64,000 nucleotides of DNA, from positions 20,001 to 84,000 of the forward strand of contig CAUYUJ010020182.1 of the NCBI GenBank assembly GCA_963575745.1, read 5' to 3'. Shown one piece after another: positions 8,260-18,510 of this stretch. Both the position numbers and the translations under genes were made by a program. The notes under the pieces were generated by a model that saw only the letters and a list, made by a program, of their open reading frames with translations, was not told the DNA's origin and did no database searches. The stretch's first letter is position 1. Each line of letters starts with the position of its first letter. This stretch comes from Prorocentrum cordatum (lineage: Eukaryota; Sar; Dinophyceae; Prorocentrales; Prorocentraceae).

Positions 8260-8940
8260 TCCGCCCCGAGGGGGGCCCTCCCGTAGGGGAGGGGTCGGGA
8301 CCCCAGGGTCCTCCTGGCGCAGGCGGGGAGCGCCGGGCCCGAGGGGCGAAAATCCCCCGCACCCCGGGGGGCGCCGCCAAAGTGCGGCTTCCTTCCCCCG
8401 GGGGGGTCGCCAGGCCCCGTGTGCTTCCCCAGGGCGGTGCTGGGTCCCCCCCAGCACTCGCCGCCCTGGGGCGGGGCTGGCGGCTCGTCTCTGTCGTGTC
8501 GCTCGTCCGTCTCGTGTCGTTCGTGTCGCGTCGTTCGTTTCGTCCCCCTGTCGTGTCGCGTCGTGTCGTGGTCCCGGGGCCCGTAAAACGCGGCCACCCA
8601 CGGAGTGGGTGGTGGGTAGGGTTGGCGCTGAGCACGGCTCGCGCCCCCTACCCCGACCAGGGAGCGCGGAGCACGGTCTCCCTGCGCTTCCTGGTCGCGC
8701 TTAGGTCGCGCCACGGGGGCATGGCCCCGACCGTGGCGCGGCCTGCGCCGTTTTGCGCCCTCAGGCGACTGCCAATCGCCTGTTGAATTTTGGCTTTGCC
8801 TCATTGAGTTGGGGTCTGTGGCTGTGGATGTCAAAAATCCGAGTCCTCCTCCTATTCCTCCTCCTATTCCTTATGTTCCTCCTCTTCCTCCTCCTCCGCC
8901 TTTTCCTCCTCCTCCTCGGCCCTTTGGGCTGACTGCCCGC
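8260..8940. other. GC-rich intergenic with CGTGTCGTT short repeats
   Basis: No gene seen. 8490-8580 is a degenerate array of TCGTGTCG/TCGTTCGT words; 8860-8925 is TCC-rich. The rest is unassigned. Confidence 0.6.
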
Positions 8941-8945
8941 ACCTG

Positions 8946-9460
8946 GCCCGAGCTGGCCGGGCTTTGGTGCAGATAGACAATTTCGGCCGCGTGCAGGCGG
9001 CTGCTTACGGGCCGGTTCCGAGGTCTGCGGCTCCCATGCCACGGGCTAGGGATGCCGAAGACCTTGCGCGGAGCATGCCAACGCAAGTAGCCCTCCCCTC
9101 TTTCACGTTGTACGTTTAGTGTGCTGGGGCTGTCAGCGCGGTCCGACCTGGGGAGGGAGGTGGGGCTGGATCGTCGAACGGTCGAGCGCATCTCTGGGGC
9201 CAGTTTTGGGCCGCCTTTCAGGGTTCGGATTGTGAAGTGCACAAGGCCCGCGCACACTGTACGCGTGCGCGGGCGGATGCAGGTCAGTCCACGGAGTGGG
9301 AGCGCCGAGCCAACAGTGCGGCGGACGAGTTCGCAAATCGTGGGGCGGCAGCCCACGGCATCGACGCAAGTTTTCTACGAGATGTGGTGCGGCCTGTCAG
9401 AGTGCGCGCGAGAGGCAGCCGTTTGGGCGGCAGAGGCACACATCGAGGCAGGAGGCCGCG
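8946..9460 (+). pseudogene. RNase H domain relic of a second LINE
   Basis: One continuous frame matches the RNase H I recognise from dinoflagellate LINEs: 'RAGRALVQIDNFGRV', 'AAAYGPVPRSAAP', 'RARDAEDLA', then 'LYV*CAG' where TAG at 9117-9119 occupies the position of the catalytic Asp codon, then 'GRAHLWGQFWAAF', 'KARAHCTRARADAG' and 'WERRANSAADEFANRGAAAH', the C-terminal His/Asp signature. The fold is complete in outline but inactivated by the stop. No RT precedes it, so only a 3' fragment is kept. It has different motifs from the RNase H at 5380-5860 and is therefore a separate family. Confidence 0.75.
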
Positions 9461-9495
9461 ACCATCATAACTTCATGGATCAGTATGCGGCGACC

Positions 9496-9840
9496 CGTGG
9501 TGATGATGATGATGAAGATGATGAAGGATGATGAACACGGGAAGGAGGAGGATAAGGATGAGGACGATGATGTTGATGATGATGAGGAGGAGGAGGATAA
9601 TGTGGAGGATGAGGAATATAATGGGGATGTTGATAAAAATGATGAGTATGATGAGGTTGATGACGTTGGTGATGATGGTGGTGGTGATGACGATGCGGCT
9701 GATGATGTACTGATGATGCTCATGACGATGTACATGAGGATGCTGACGATGACCATGCTGGTGATCATGATGATGCTGGTGTTGATGATGATGCTGATGA
9801 TGATGGTGATGCTGATGATGATGACGATGATGGTGCTGCA

Positions 9841-9872
<32 letters not shown>

Positions 9873-10153
9873 GGATGATGATAGTGAGGATGATGATGAT
9901 GAGGATGAGGATCGTGAGGATGATGATGATGGTAATAATGATGATGATGATGACGACGATGATGATGATGCTGGTGATGACGATGGTGATGGTGATGGTG
10001 ATGGTGTTGGTGTTGGTGCTGGTGATGATGTTGATGATGATGATGCTGTTGATGATGCTGATGATGATGGTGGTGTTGGTGATGATGATGTTGATGATGC
10101 TGATGCTGATGATGGTGATTATTATTATGTTGCTGCTGAATGTTATTATGACG

Positions 10154-10196
<43 letters not shown>

Positions 10197-10275
10197 GGAG
10201 GAGGAGGAGGAGGAGGAGGAGGAGGAGGAGGAGGAGGTGCAGGAGGAGGAGGAGGAGGAGGAGGAGGAGGGAGGG
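9496..10275. repeat. (GAT)n degenerate array passing into (GAG)n
   Basis: About 700 bp of GATGAT with GAC, GTT and GCT substitutions, ending in a GAG run at 10196-10275. Stop-free frames encoding poly-Asp, poly-Met or poly-Ile here are artefacts. Confidence 0.95.
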
Positions 10276-10479
10276 GAGGAGGAGTTGGAGGAGGGGTCCC
10301 CCTGATTGGCGGCCGCGCCCAGCTCCTCTCCCCTGGAGGGCACCCCTCGGCAGGAGGAGGACGACGCGCAGGCCGTGCGCGAGGTGGCCTGGGGCCCCGC
10401 CGTGGAGGGCCAGCAGCCAGCGCCGAGGCGCGCGCGCGGGTGCTCGCGCGCTCGCGCCTGGTCGGCGGGCGGGTCGCCG

Positions 10480-10534
<55 letters not shown>

Positions 10535-10855
10535 CGCGGGGGTGCTCGCGCACTCGCGCCCAGGCGGCTGGGCGGAGGCAGATGGTCGGGGGAGGAGAGC
10601 TCAGACATGCTCGCGTGGTGAGATCAACACGACGACGGAAGGTGTTTCGCCGTGTTCGGGCTCGGGGGGCCCTCGCCGGGCCCCATGACCGTCGGAAAAC
10701 GGCCCGGGATGAGACAACGGCCCCGGGGAAGGGGTCGGGACTTCCAGGGATCCCGTGGTGAAAAAATCAGGTTATCGCATGATTGGGAAGTTTCCAGCAC
10801 CGCTACCCTTGACTTGCCTCCTGAGAGGTCGGACGAGGAACAGACACCAATAATC
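10276..10855. other. Intergenic, includes (GAC)n array
   Basis: A clean GAC microsatellite lies at 10479-10532. No gene recognised in the remainder. Confidence 0.7.
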
Positions 10856-10857
10856 TA

Positions 10858-11018
10858 GGCCTCCCAGATAGATGGGGTCGCAGGAGCTCAATTTTCTCCA
10901 TAATTACCGACGTTGCTGGTGCATCGCCGATGCACTGGCGATGCACCGGCGACGCATCGGCAATGCGGGGCGGTGCTCCACCCAACCCCATCCACCCGGA
11001 CCCCATCTCGGAGGCCTC
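10858..11018. mobile_element. MITE-like TIR element, copy a
   Basis: 161 bp flanked by TA on both sides (10856-10857 and 11019-11020). The left end GGCCTCCCAGATAGATGGGG and the right end (reverse complement GAGGCCTCCGAGATGGGGTC) form terminal inverted repeats. The interior holds palindromic GATGCA/CGGCGATGC words. Other copies: 20954-21251, 24248-24438, 54109-54314. Non-coding; TA duplication and TIRs suggest a Tc1/mariner-type non-autonomous element (inference). Confidence 0.75.
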
Positions 11019-11036
11019 TAGATACGGCTACCCTTG

Positions 11037-11188
11037 CCTCGTTTTTGCCTTATTGGGCCTTTTGGGAGGCCCTCGTCGCCACCACTGGATTCGCCTGGAA
11101 ATCCTGGTCGGAACGCACCCTGGGAAAGGTCCGGGGAGTACAGCGGTATCGGTACCTGTCGGTTTCCCCGAAGGGGGGGTGCAACATA
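11037..11188. repeat. Dispersed repeat R1, plus orientation
   Basis: Runs from TTTTTGCCTTATTGGGCC to the GGGGGTGCAACA block. It matches the reverse complement of 40288-40445 through 'GGGAGGCCCTCGT', 'GGATTCGC', 'AATCCTGGTC' and 'GGTCCGGG'. Function unknown. Confidence 0.75.
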
Positions 11189-11232
11189 GGGCAGGAGGCA
11201 GGAGAGGGAAGGAGGCAGGAGAGAGGAACAAC

Positions 11233-11395
11233 GCCATACACGTGCACTTTCGGAGTTCCGCGCATATGTTCTGGATCGGCGCTGGGCCCCTCTGCGGGTG
11301 CCGCCCTGGGCGCGCTCGGCGCGCCAGGGAGCGGGTCCAGCGCCGGTCGGACACATCCGCGTGGAGCTCCGACAGTTTATATGATAAGGCGTTGT
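11233..11395. mobile_element. Fold-back element, copy 3
   Basis: Left arm TTTCGGAGTTCCGCGC .. GGATCGGCGCTGGGCCCC; right arm GGGTCCAGCGCCGGTCGG .. CGCGTGGAGCTCCGACAG. Same arrangement as 300-462 and 25993-26246, with more mismatches. Confidence 0.65.
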
Positions 11396-11460
11396 TGTGC
11401 ACGTTGGGACAGCGACATGAGGGAGTGTTACACATTTATGGGTCAGCGTTAGGGCGTGGA

Positions 11461-11705
11461 TAGGCTCAGGGGGGGATGCGGCGACCCCTGGTGGCTCACT
11501 CATCGCCGTCAGGGGCCCGATAGCCCACCCCACGCAGGGAGGTGCAATCTCGCTATCGGGGGCCAATCGCCAATCTATCAGAGATGTATCGCTGGTTCAA
11601 GCTCCATATCCCCCCCCCCGAGCTGGTCCCGCCCTGACGTTGCCCCTATCCGCCTTCCTACTGCGTGTTTTTACCTACTTTTTCCGGCCGACGTGCACTC
11701 ATGCT
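11461..11705. repeat. Dispersed repeat R2 (ATCGGGG/ATCGCC family) plus R3 tail
   Basis: Shares with 20757-20950 the ordered words CTCATCGCC, GATAGCCCA, ATCGGGGGC, GAT.TATCGC and ACGTTGCCCCT, and in part with 23150-23260. The end (11649-11700, CGCCTTCCTACT..TTTTTACCTAC..CGACGTG) matches 22199-22252. No coding sequence. Confidence 0.7.
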
Positions 11706-11904
11706 GATCAATGGTTGGTGAGGGTTTGCGGGTTTGGGGCTCACATGAGTTAGGGAGTTTGCGGGGCTTGGGGGCGACGGTCACCCGTCCCTGTCCACTC
11801 TAGCTCCAGCTCTCTTCGTCTGCCAATCTCCCTACCTCCTCTTTTCCTTGTCCCCCCCTCCTCCAAGTAGACTCCCCTTTTCCTCCCTCCCCCAACTAAC
11901 TACT

Positions 11905-11906
11905 AT

Positions 11907-11952
<46 letters not shown>

Positions 11953-11961
11953 GGTTGTTGG

Positions 11962-11992
<31 letters not shown>

Positions 11993-12057
11993 GGTGGTGT
12001 TGTTGTGGTTGTTGTTGTTGTTGTTGTTGGTGATGTTGTTGTTGTTGTTGTTGTTGC

Positions 12058-12110
<53 letters not shown>

Positions 12111-12157
12111 TGTTTCTTTTAGTTTTTTTGTGTCTTTCTTTCTCTCTCTCTCTCTAG
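11905..12157. repeat. (TTG)n array and (TC)n tract
   Basis: Nearly pure TTG at 11905-12112 (CAA on the minus strand, giving artefactual poly-Gln), then a T-rich step and TCTCTC at 12140-12157. It abuts the left edge of the DIRS-like element. Confidence 0.95.
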
Positions 12158-12309
12158 ATAAACATTTATAAACATATAGCGGGGGCTGGGGGCCGGGGGC
12201 CAAGTTGCCCGGTTTCATGCGGCCGTTGTTCTGCCTGCCCGCGGTCGCCGCGGGGGAGCTTGGCACAAGCAGGATGGGCGGGCGCCGAGTGGCTCTTGGG
12301 ACGCGCCTC

Positions 12310-13460
12310 TGCCCGTAGCTGGCCGTCGCGCCGGTGGGCTGGAGCTGGGGGTTGTACTTCACCCGGAAGGCCCACGAGCGCCTGCCTGGCGGCTGCGACG
12401 CCCCCAGGCCTGATCTGCGCGCGGTCGGCTTCTCACCGCCGCCCTCGCCGCTCGACGAGCCGACCCATTCCCTCTGCGTGGACAGCGCGCTCGTCGTGGG
12501 CACTGGCCGCGGGGAGGTGACGCGCGTCAGGCTGCTGGTTTCAGAGGCGCTGGGGGCAGCTGGGCTCGCCGTGCACGACGAGGCCGACGCCTCGGAGTCC
12601 ATGGCGATGCTGGGCGGGCTGTTGGAAGGACGGCCCGCGCGCGCCACGCTTGCCTCGAATCGTTTCTGGGAGCTCTACCTGGGCTTGGGCTACCTGGTCC
12701 AGCGACGGCCGAGGGTCACCAGCCGTGGCATCGAGTACGTCCTCGGCCACTGCACCTTCGCGGCTTTCTGCCGTCGCGGGAGGCTTAGCTGCCCCAGCGC
12801 CGTCTACGCTTCTGTGCAGCAGGGCTAACATCGCGCTCGGCCCCTCTTGGGCTTCTGTGCGGATGGAGTTCAGGATCTTCCGCGGAGTGCTGATCACCCT
12901 CTGCGCCCAGCTCGATGCCTTTTGGTCACCGCAGGCAGTCGTAACCGATGCTTGCGAGACAGACCATGCGTCGATGGTGGCCGAGTGGAAGGCAGAGGAC
13001 GTCATTGTTTCTGGCCGTTTGGCACGAGAGGTGGCGCTTCCGCCACGCCCGTGAGGGGGGCGGCAGTTGGCGGCCGCGCGACCGCGCGGCCCGTGCGGCC
13101 GAGGCCGCACTTCTCGAATATGATACTTCGTTCGCAGCGTTGAAGGGTGAGCATGAGAGAAAAATGCCAGAAGGGTTTGCGCGCGTCCTCCGCCGCGCCA
13201 ACTGGAAGCTGCTGCACTACACCCCCCTATTCAGGAAGGAACCTATGCATCGTAAAGAAGCAAGATGAGATCTACACGCCGTCAAGTTGATTCTTTCGGG
13301 CGCGGATTCGTGGGGAAAGAGGCATGTGGTCTTGGGGTAATCTAGCGCTCACACTTGCACTTTCTAATGGTCGTCGCCGTGATATTTACTCGCTCAATAT
13401 TCGTCGTCGATGGGGCCGCCCTCACCCTGGCCACGGGCGCCCAGGTTCACCGACGATGGG
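12310..13460 (+). pseudogene. DIRS-like RT 3' part and RNase H
   Basis: RT begins at 'VGWSWGLYFTRKAHE' (the LPMGFSWA-like segment of DIRS RTs), with 'HSLCVDSALVVG' at the motif-C position (second Asp replaced by Ser), then 'LGGLLEG', 'RPRVTSRGIEYVLGHCTF' and 'RRGRLS', typical DIRS connection-region signatures. After a frameshift near 12825 come 'PSWASVRMEFRIF' and 'FWSPQAVVTDACETDHA', with the first RNase H Asp. After another near 13015 come 'HERWRFRHAREGG', 'NWKLLHYTPLFRKEPMHRKEAR', then 'GNLALTLALSNGR' (the usual DNL has become GNL) and finally 'RRWAPSELNGADGASG' (RW.PSE.N.AD), the last RNase H block at about 13446-13500. Broken by at least three frame changes. Confidence 0.7.
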
Positions 13461-13484
13461 CGCCCAGCGAGCTGAACGGCGCCG

Positions 13485-14700
13485 ATGGCGCCAGCGGTGC
13501 CCGCGAGCGCGCTGGCGGACACCGAGCACCTGGTGCGGGCTGGCGAGACCTTGCTGCGCAGGGCCGACAGCTGCGGCCGCGCCGCGCCAGCTGCAGCGGC
13601 TCGCAGGGTGCCGAGGGCCCCCCTGGGCTTGGGCCCCCCGCTGCCACCGCGGCCTGCGCGCGCTCCTCGGGCGCCGGCGGCTCGCCTTGCACGGCCGCAG
13701 ACTGGGGCCGCCCAGGGGCCGACGCTCGCAAGAGCGGGGCGCCCGTCGGCCGATCGCGCGGCGCGCGAGCCTCCTGCGGGGCCGCAGCTGAGGCGCCTGG
13801 TCGCGCGGCCGTTCCTGCCGAGCTTCGCGCCGCCGCGCGCTTCCTCCGCCCCGCTGCGGGAGATGTCGAGGTCTGCGCGGCGGCGCCTGGACGATTTGGT
13901 GGGCCAGGTCCCCGCGTCGAGCAAGCTGGGAACGCCGGGGGCGGCCGCGCCGATGTTGGACGTCGCGGCGGCGCGGTTCTTCGACGAGCTTTGCCTGGCA
14001 GGGAAGGTTGCGTCAACGGGCGAGAAGCTCATCGCGGCAATCGCCATGCGCGCGCCCGACTACCAGAGCAGGGGTCGCCTCTGGCGTTGCCTCGCGCAAA
14101 TCGCGCGCTGCGGGGCTGGCGGGTGCCGCGGCCCTCGCGGGGCAGCTTGCATGGGAATTGCGAGAAGGCTGTGGCAGATCAGCGGCGAGCCCCTGATGGC
14201 GCTGCACTGGCTACCGATGGTGGGCACCTACCTCAGGCCCGGCGAAGCACTTCGGTTGACCAAGGGCCAGGTGCTGCCACCGCAGGCGATGACGCCGAAG
14301 GTGACGATCCAAATCAACGCAGACTACCTCCGAAAGCCAAGCAAGACAGGCGAGATGGACGGGGCCGTCGACATCGCCCGTCCGTGGCTGGCCTCGCTGA
14401 TTGTTTAAGCGGAGCCTCGGCGAGCCGACGGACCCGCAGTGGGGCTTCGCAATGCGCGAGGCCAAGAAGACCTTCGACAGTGCCGCCGGGTCCTTGGACC
14501 TTGCGGGACTGCGACCCGTGCTGTACATGGCGCGACACAGTGGAGGCTCGATCGGCGGGCTCACGGGGCGGATCTCGCCGGGGCAGGTGGAGGCAGCCTG
14601 CCTCAGTCCGCCGCCGCGAGAATCGTGGACTGGCGCTGGCGGTGTGGACGCAGATGACCGCGCGCGCAAGGAGCTACGCCCTGCGCGCGGAAGCCGAGCT
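13485..14700 (+). pseudogene. DIRS-like tyrosine recombinase, frameshifted
   Basis: This would integrate the circular cDNA using an active-site Tyr. The N-terminal ~130 residues are Ala/Pro-rich. From about 13870: 'ARRRLDDLVGQV', 'ARFFDELCLAGKVASTGEKLIAAIA', 'RANRALRGWRVPRPS' (read in another frame near 14090-14150), then 'WLPMVGTYLRPGEALRL' with the probable catalytic Arg (14229 on) and 'GQVLPP'. After TAA at 14406 the frame moves: 'FKRSLGEPTDPQWGF', 'LYMARHSGGSIGGLTG' holding the second Arg/His box (RHSGG near 14533), and a candidate nucleophile Tyr in 'RARSYALRAEAEL' (TAC at 14675-14677, third frame). The segment order fits DIRS recombinases. Assigning the active-site residues needs an alignment. 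Confidence 0.65.
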
Positions 14701-14759
14701 GCCCGCGCTGCCAGCCGCCGCTTGGGCGAGAGGCTTCGCATGCCCCCTTCCCGCGCCAA

Positions 14760-15450
14760 GACAGGTCAGTTCTTTTTCATTGAAATCTTCTCTGCATCTG
14801 AGCACTTCTCGAAGGCTTTGAGGACGCGCGGTTTCTTTGTGTTTTCCTTTGATGCGCGGCGAGGCCCACGTGGGGGGCCCCTGAGAACCTCTGTCTCTAA
14901 ACGCGTAATTCGGATGATTAGGGGCGACAGATGTCTTGGGGTTCTTGCAGGCTTCCCTTGCAGAAGTGTCTCGATTGCTCGCGGCGGCCGCAGCGCCATC
15001 CGTAGCAATGCCCACCCCGTCGGCCTTCCCTCGCCCCCTCCTCGTCTGCAAGCCATGGTTGACGAGGGCCTTAGTATACTACAGGTGTCCAGTTGGATGT
15101 TCAACAATTGTCAATTAATGCGCGCTTATGTTTTTTGATGGGGGGACCCACAGTCATCCTACACGTGGAAGCTCAACTCCGCCCGTCGTGTCCTTCGATG
15201 GTCGGGAGCGCAGGACACGATTCCGAATTATTGTGGCTGGGGTGCCCCGCGGTGCAACCCCGACCAGGTTTCGTGCGTTTCTTTTGCCTGGGGCCGCGGA
15301 TCTTTCAAAGCGGTGTCACCCAATCCGAAGGAGATGCACGTTTTCTTGTAAGAAACACCAGATTCTCCAGGGCCGTGACGGCCTCGGTGTACACTGGACA
15401 GCTCGCGCCGCTGCATATCCGAACGTCCTCTCTAATGCCATGGCCGGCGT
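14760..15450 (+). pseudogene. Methyltransferase-like domain of the DIRS element
   Basis: Starts 'TGQFFFIEIFSASEHFSKAL' (a motif-I-like FxEIFSxS block), then 'FSFDARRGPRGG', 'RMIRGDRCLGVLAGFPCRSVSIAR' (a PC motif followed by S.AR), 'NAHPVGLPSPPP' and 'LSILQVSSWMFNNCQLM'. A frame change near 15120 leads to 'RERRTRFRII', 'KRCHPIRRRCTFSCKKHQILQG', 'HWTARAAAYPNVLSNAMA', resembling the C-terminal part of dinoflagellate retroelement MT domains as I remember them. DIRS elements are known to carry an MT domain, usually fused after RNase H; here it follows the recombinase. Target base unknown. Confidence 0.6.
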
Positions 15451-15645
15451 CTTTGTGGATGGCGCTTTTGACCGCGTCTTCAGGCATAATCTCCATCATT
15501 GCCCCTTTATCGCCTTCCCAAACCGAACATTTGACGGTCTTCGCTGAGCCAATTGCGATTTCTGGACGCTCGATGTCTGGCCATTCGTTCAGTTTCAGTT
15601 GTGTGTGTGTATTGTTCGCCGCCGCTGCTGGTCGTCGCTGCTTTC

Positions 15646-15712
15646 GATTGGGTTTTGCCCCACACGCGGATGACAGATAACATTGCTCTGAAAATCAAGG
15701 ACGGGTGGGGCA
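15646..15712 (+). repeat. 67-bp direct repeat, left copy
   Basis: GATTGGGTTTTGCCCC..CGGATGACAGATAACATTGC..TGAAAATCAA..GACGGGTGGGG, about 90 percent identical to 16805-16873. The two copies bracket a CTTGGGGC array and a GAC array. Confidence 0.85.
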
Positions 15713-15834
15713 CTTCCGACTTGGTCCTGCGAGCGTGTAGGGGGTGATGCACAGAGTCCGTTCTTATTGCGAAAGCCTTGCGGCCGGTGCCGCCGACCCT
15801 GGAGGGCGACCCATGCGTCCTCTAACGTGGCGGA

Positions 15835-16330
15835 GGGGGGGCCTCTTGGGGGTCTCTTTGGGTCTCGTGTGGGGGGGGGGTCGTGTTGGGGCCGTTGTTG
15901 GCAATCGTGAGGCTTTCTCGGGAGCGTCTTTGGCCGACGACGACGTTGACGGCGGTGGCGATCTGGAGCTATTCTCAAGGGTCTCTCGGGGACTCTCTGG
16001 GGCTCTCTCGGGGCCTCTCTCGGGGCCTTCTTGGGCCAGTTTGGGGCAATCTTGGGGGCATTTGGGGCCGTCTTGGAGCGTCGGCAAGTTGAAGCGGCGA
16101 GAGCGCCAACATCTGTCAAAAACTTTTTAAAGAAATCATTGATTTTTCCGTCTTCGTGCCCTCTTGGGACTGCTCTTGGAGAGTTCTTGGAGCGTCTTGG
16201 CAATTTCTTGGGCCGTCTGGAGGCTACTTTGGCGTCTTCGACCGATGGTTGGGCGATTCGGGGCCGTCTGGGGCCGTCTTGGAAGCCTCTTGGTGCACTC
16301 TTGGCCTGTCTGGGGGCTTTTCTAGGTCCC
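15835..16330. repeat. CTTGGGGC-type array 1
   Basis: Short-period degenerate array of CTTGGG, GGGGCCGTCT and GGGGCCTCT words, interrupted near 16077-16150 by an AT-rich spacer (GAGCGTCGGCAAG..GAAGCGGCGAGA.. then A/T-rich). The same array type with a related spacer is at 24690-25285, 29962-30135 and 31309-31990, always in this orientation. Confidence 0.85.
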
Positions 16331-16528
16331 AGGACATCCCGGGGGGGATGCGCATCTGCCCCCCCCCCTCCCCCCGGGACACCCCCCCCGGCGGGGAAGG
16401 GATCAAAGGGAAGGGGCTTCCTTCTGACTCGGCTAATTACGACGTTGCTCAATTTCGTTTTGCCTTCGACTCAGCTACGACGTTGCTCGATTTCGCTTTG
16501 GTTTCGCTTTGGCGGGCGCGCCTGAGGG

Positions 16529-16569
<41 letters not shown>

Positions 16570-16579
16570 ACGGAAGAGC

Positions 16580-16615
<36 letters not shown>

Positions 16616-16804
16616 AACGGCGACGACGACGACGACGACGTTCACGGCGAACGGAAAAGCATCTTCCACACGCCGACAGGGTCGGCGGATTTCGTTCAAG
16701 CCTCCCGCCCTGTTTCTCTGGCGCTCGACCTCCAGCCCTTGCTCACGGCGGGCCGCAAGCACATTCTTGAGCAGGCGATCTGTGCAGATCCAGTTGTGTA
16801 TGTA
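16331..16804. repeat. Poly-C step and (GAC)n array
   Basis: Poly-C runs at 16355-16390; GAC arrays 16526-16567 and 16580-16642, separated by CGGAA(A)GAGCATC-like spacers. No gene seen. Confidence 0.8.
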
Positions 16805-16873
16805 TCGTTTGGGTTTCACCCCACATGCGGATGACAGATAACATTGCTCTGAAAATCAAAGACGGGTGGGGGA
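16805..16873 (+). repeat. 67-bp direct repeat, right copy
   Basis: Partner of 15646-15712. Confidence 0.85.
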
Positions 16874-16879
16874 CCTCGT

Positions 16880-17211
16880 GATCATGATTCTCATGATTGC
16901 GACGATGGTGGTTATATGTGGTGGTGACGATCATGCTGGTAACGGTGATCGTGTTGCTGACTGTGATGATGGCCACGATGAGGACGTTGATGGTGATGCT
17001 GAAGGTCATGCTGATGGCGACGATGATGTTGATAATGGTGATGAGTAGGATGAAGGTGATTATGATGATGATGCTTGTGGTGAGGCTGATGCTGTTGATG
17101 ATGGTGGGGATGATGATGTTGATGACGATTGATGTCCAATACCTGCTGAAACTACAAGTCCCCTTGGATCCAGAGTGTCATTAATACGCCAGCGGGCAAT
17201 TTCTTCTTATG

Positions 17212-17242
<31 letters not shown>

Positions 17243-17250
17243 TCTCTCTT
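16880..17250. repeat. Degenerate GAT array and (CT)n
   Basis: GATGAT-like sequence to about 17135; CT dinucleotides at 17214-17250. Confidence 0.85.
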
Positions 17251-17835
17251 CGCTCTCTCCTTCTCCCTCCCTCTGGTTTCCTCATTGCCTCGCTCCTCCT
17301 CCCCCCCGTTGTCCTCCCCATCTTCCTTCCCCTCCTCCTCCGCCCTTCCTCCAAACCCGCCTTCCCATAGTTCGTCCTCGACCGCGCCGTCGGTCTCACC
17401 CCCCATCTCGACGCCGCCCGCGCAGGGAACCGCCTGCCGACGCCGCCTCCAGACCAGCGGAGGACGGTTGCGCTCTTCTTGGCTTAGCGACGACGAGGGC
17501 GAGAAGAATACGGCCGCGACGCCGAGGGTGGGGACGATGAGGAGGGGACGACGACGATCACGACCCTGACCACGACGGCGACGACGAGGAGGACGAGGAC
17601 GAGGACGAGGGTTGCTCCTTGCTTTTCTCCTGCAGCCGTCGCTGCTCCCTCCTGCTCCCCCCCCCTGCGAGGACGCCGGGCGCGAGCAGGAGGAGCGGGA
17701 CGAAGACCCCGACCTGTGGTCGCCCCGGGGCGGCCGGGTGGACGGTGGGAGAGGGAGGGGGAGGAGTAGTGGTGTGGGGGGGCGGGAAGAGGGGGGAGGG
17801 GCAGTGGGGAGGAGGAGGTGGACGGAGAGGAGGTG
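17251..17835. other. CT- and GA-rich intergenic, no gene recognised
   Basis: Low-complexity CCT then GAC/GAG words. Frames are open on several strands without recognisable motifs. Confidence 0.5.
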
Positions 17836-17837
17836 GA

Positions 17838-17879
17838 TGCTGATAACGATGATGATGATGGTGGTGGTGGTGGTGATGG

Positions 17880-17914
<35 letters not shown>

Positions 17915-18080
17915 TTGATGGTGGCGGTGGTGGTGGTGACGATGATGATGATGTTGATGATGTTGATGATGCTGATGCTAATGCTGATGACGATAATGCT
18001 TATGCTGATTATGCTGAAGATGCTGATTATGCTGCTCATGATGATGTTGATGATGCTGATGATGATGCTGATGCTGTTGC

Positions 18081-18118
<38 letters not shown>

Positions 18119-18408
18119 GTGTTGGTGCTGATGCTGATGATGATGATGATGTTGATGATGATGCTGATGTTGATGTTGATGACGATGATCCTGATGATGC
18201 TGATGTTGATTATGATGCTGATGATGCTGATGCTGATGTTGATGATGCTGATGCTGATGCTCATTATGCTCATTATGCTCATTATGCTGATGATCATGAT
18301 GATTATTATGATGATGATGATGTTGATGACGCTGCTGATGATGATGATGATGCTGATGCTGCTGCGGATGCTGCTGATGCTGATGCTGATGCTGATGATG
18401 ATCATGCC

Positions 18409-18462
<54 letters not shown>

Positions 18463-18510
18463 AATGATGATAATGAGGAGGAGGAGGAGGAGGAGGAGGA
18501 GGGAGTGGGG
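17838..18510. repeat. Degenerate (GAT)n array ending in (GAG)n
   Basis: About 640 bp of GATGAT with GCT, GTT and TAT variants, then GAG at 18476-18510. Same GAT-to-GAG polarity as at 9496-10275 and 59610-60005. Confidence 0.95.

Larger units (their letters stand above)
12300..15450 (+). mobile_element. DIRS-like tyrosine-recombinase retrotransposon, degenerate
   Basis: Continuous but frameshifted coding sequence in the order RT (3' part), RNase H, tyrosine recombinase, methyltransferase-like domain, all plus strand. Each domain is in its own entry. The RT 5' end is missing. No terminal repeats are visible, in keeping with truncation. Frameshifts lie near 12825, 13015, 13290-13450, 14090-14150, 14400, 14600 and 15120. 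Confidence 0.75.

Noticed and set aside
6509-8635. 708-codon minus frame
   Set aside because: Antisense of the Gly/Arg-rich tail and TCC arrays.
10479-10532. Possible acidic-domain exon (poly-Asp from GAC)
   Set aside because: Pure trinucleotide array with no flanking coding signal.
9296-10621. Plus-strand frame with poly-Met/Asp and Arg runs
   Set aside because: GAT, GAG and GAC microsatellite translation. Only 8946-9460 upstream has real (RNase H) signal.
11832-12647. Poly-Gln protein on the minus strand
   Set aside because: Gln/His run comes from the TTG array; the remainder is antisense to the DIRS RT.
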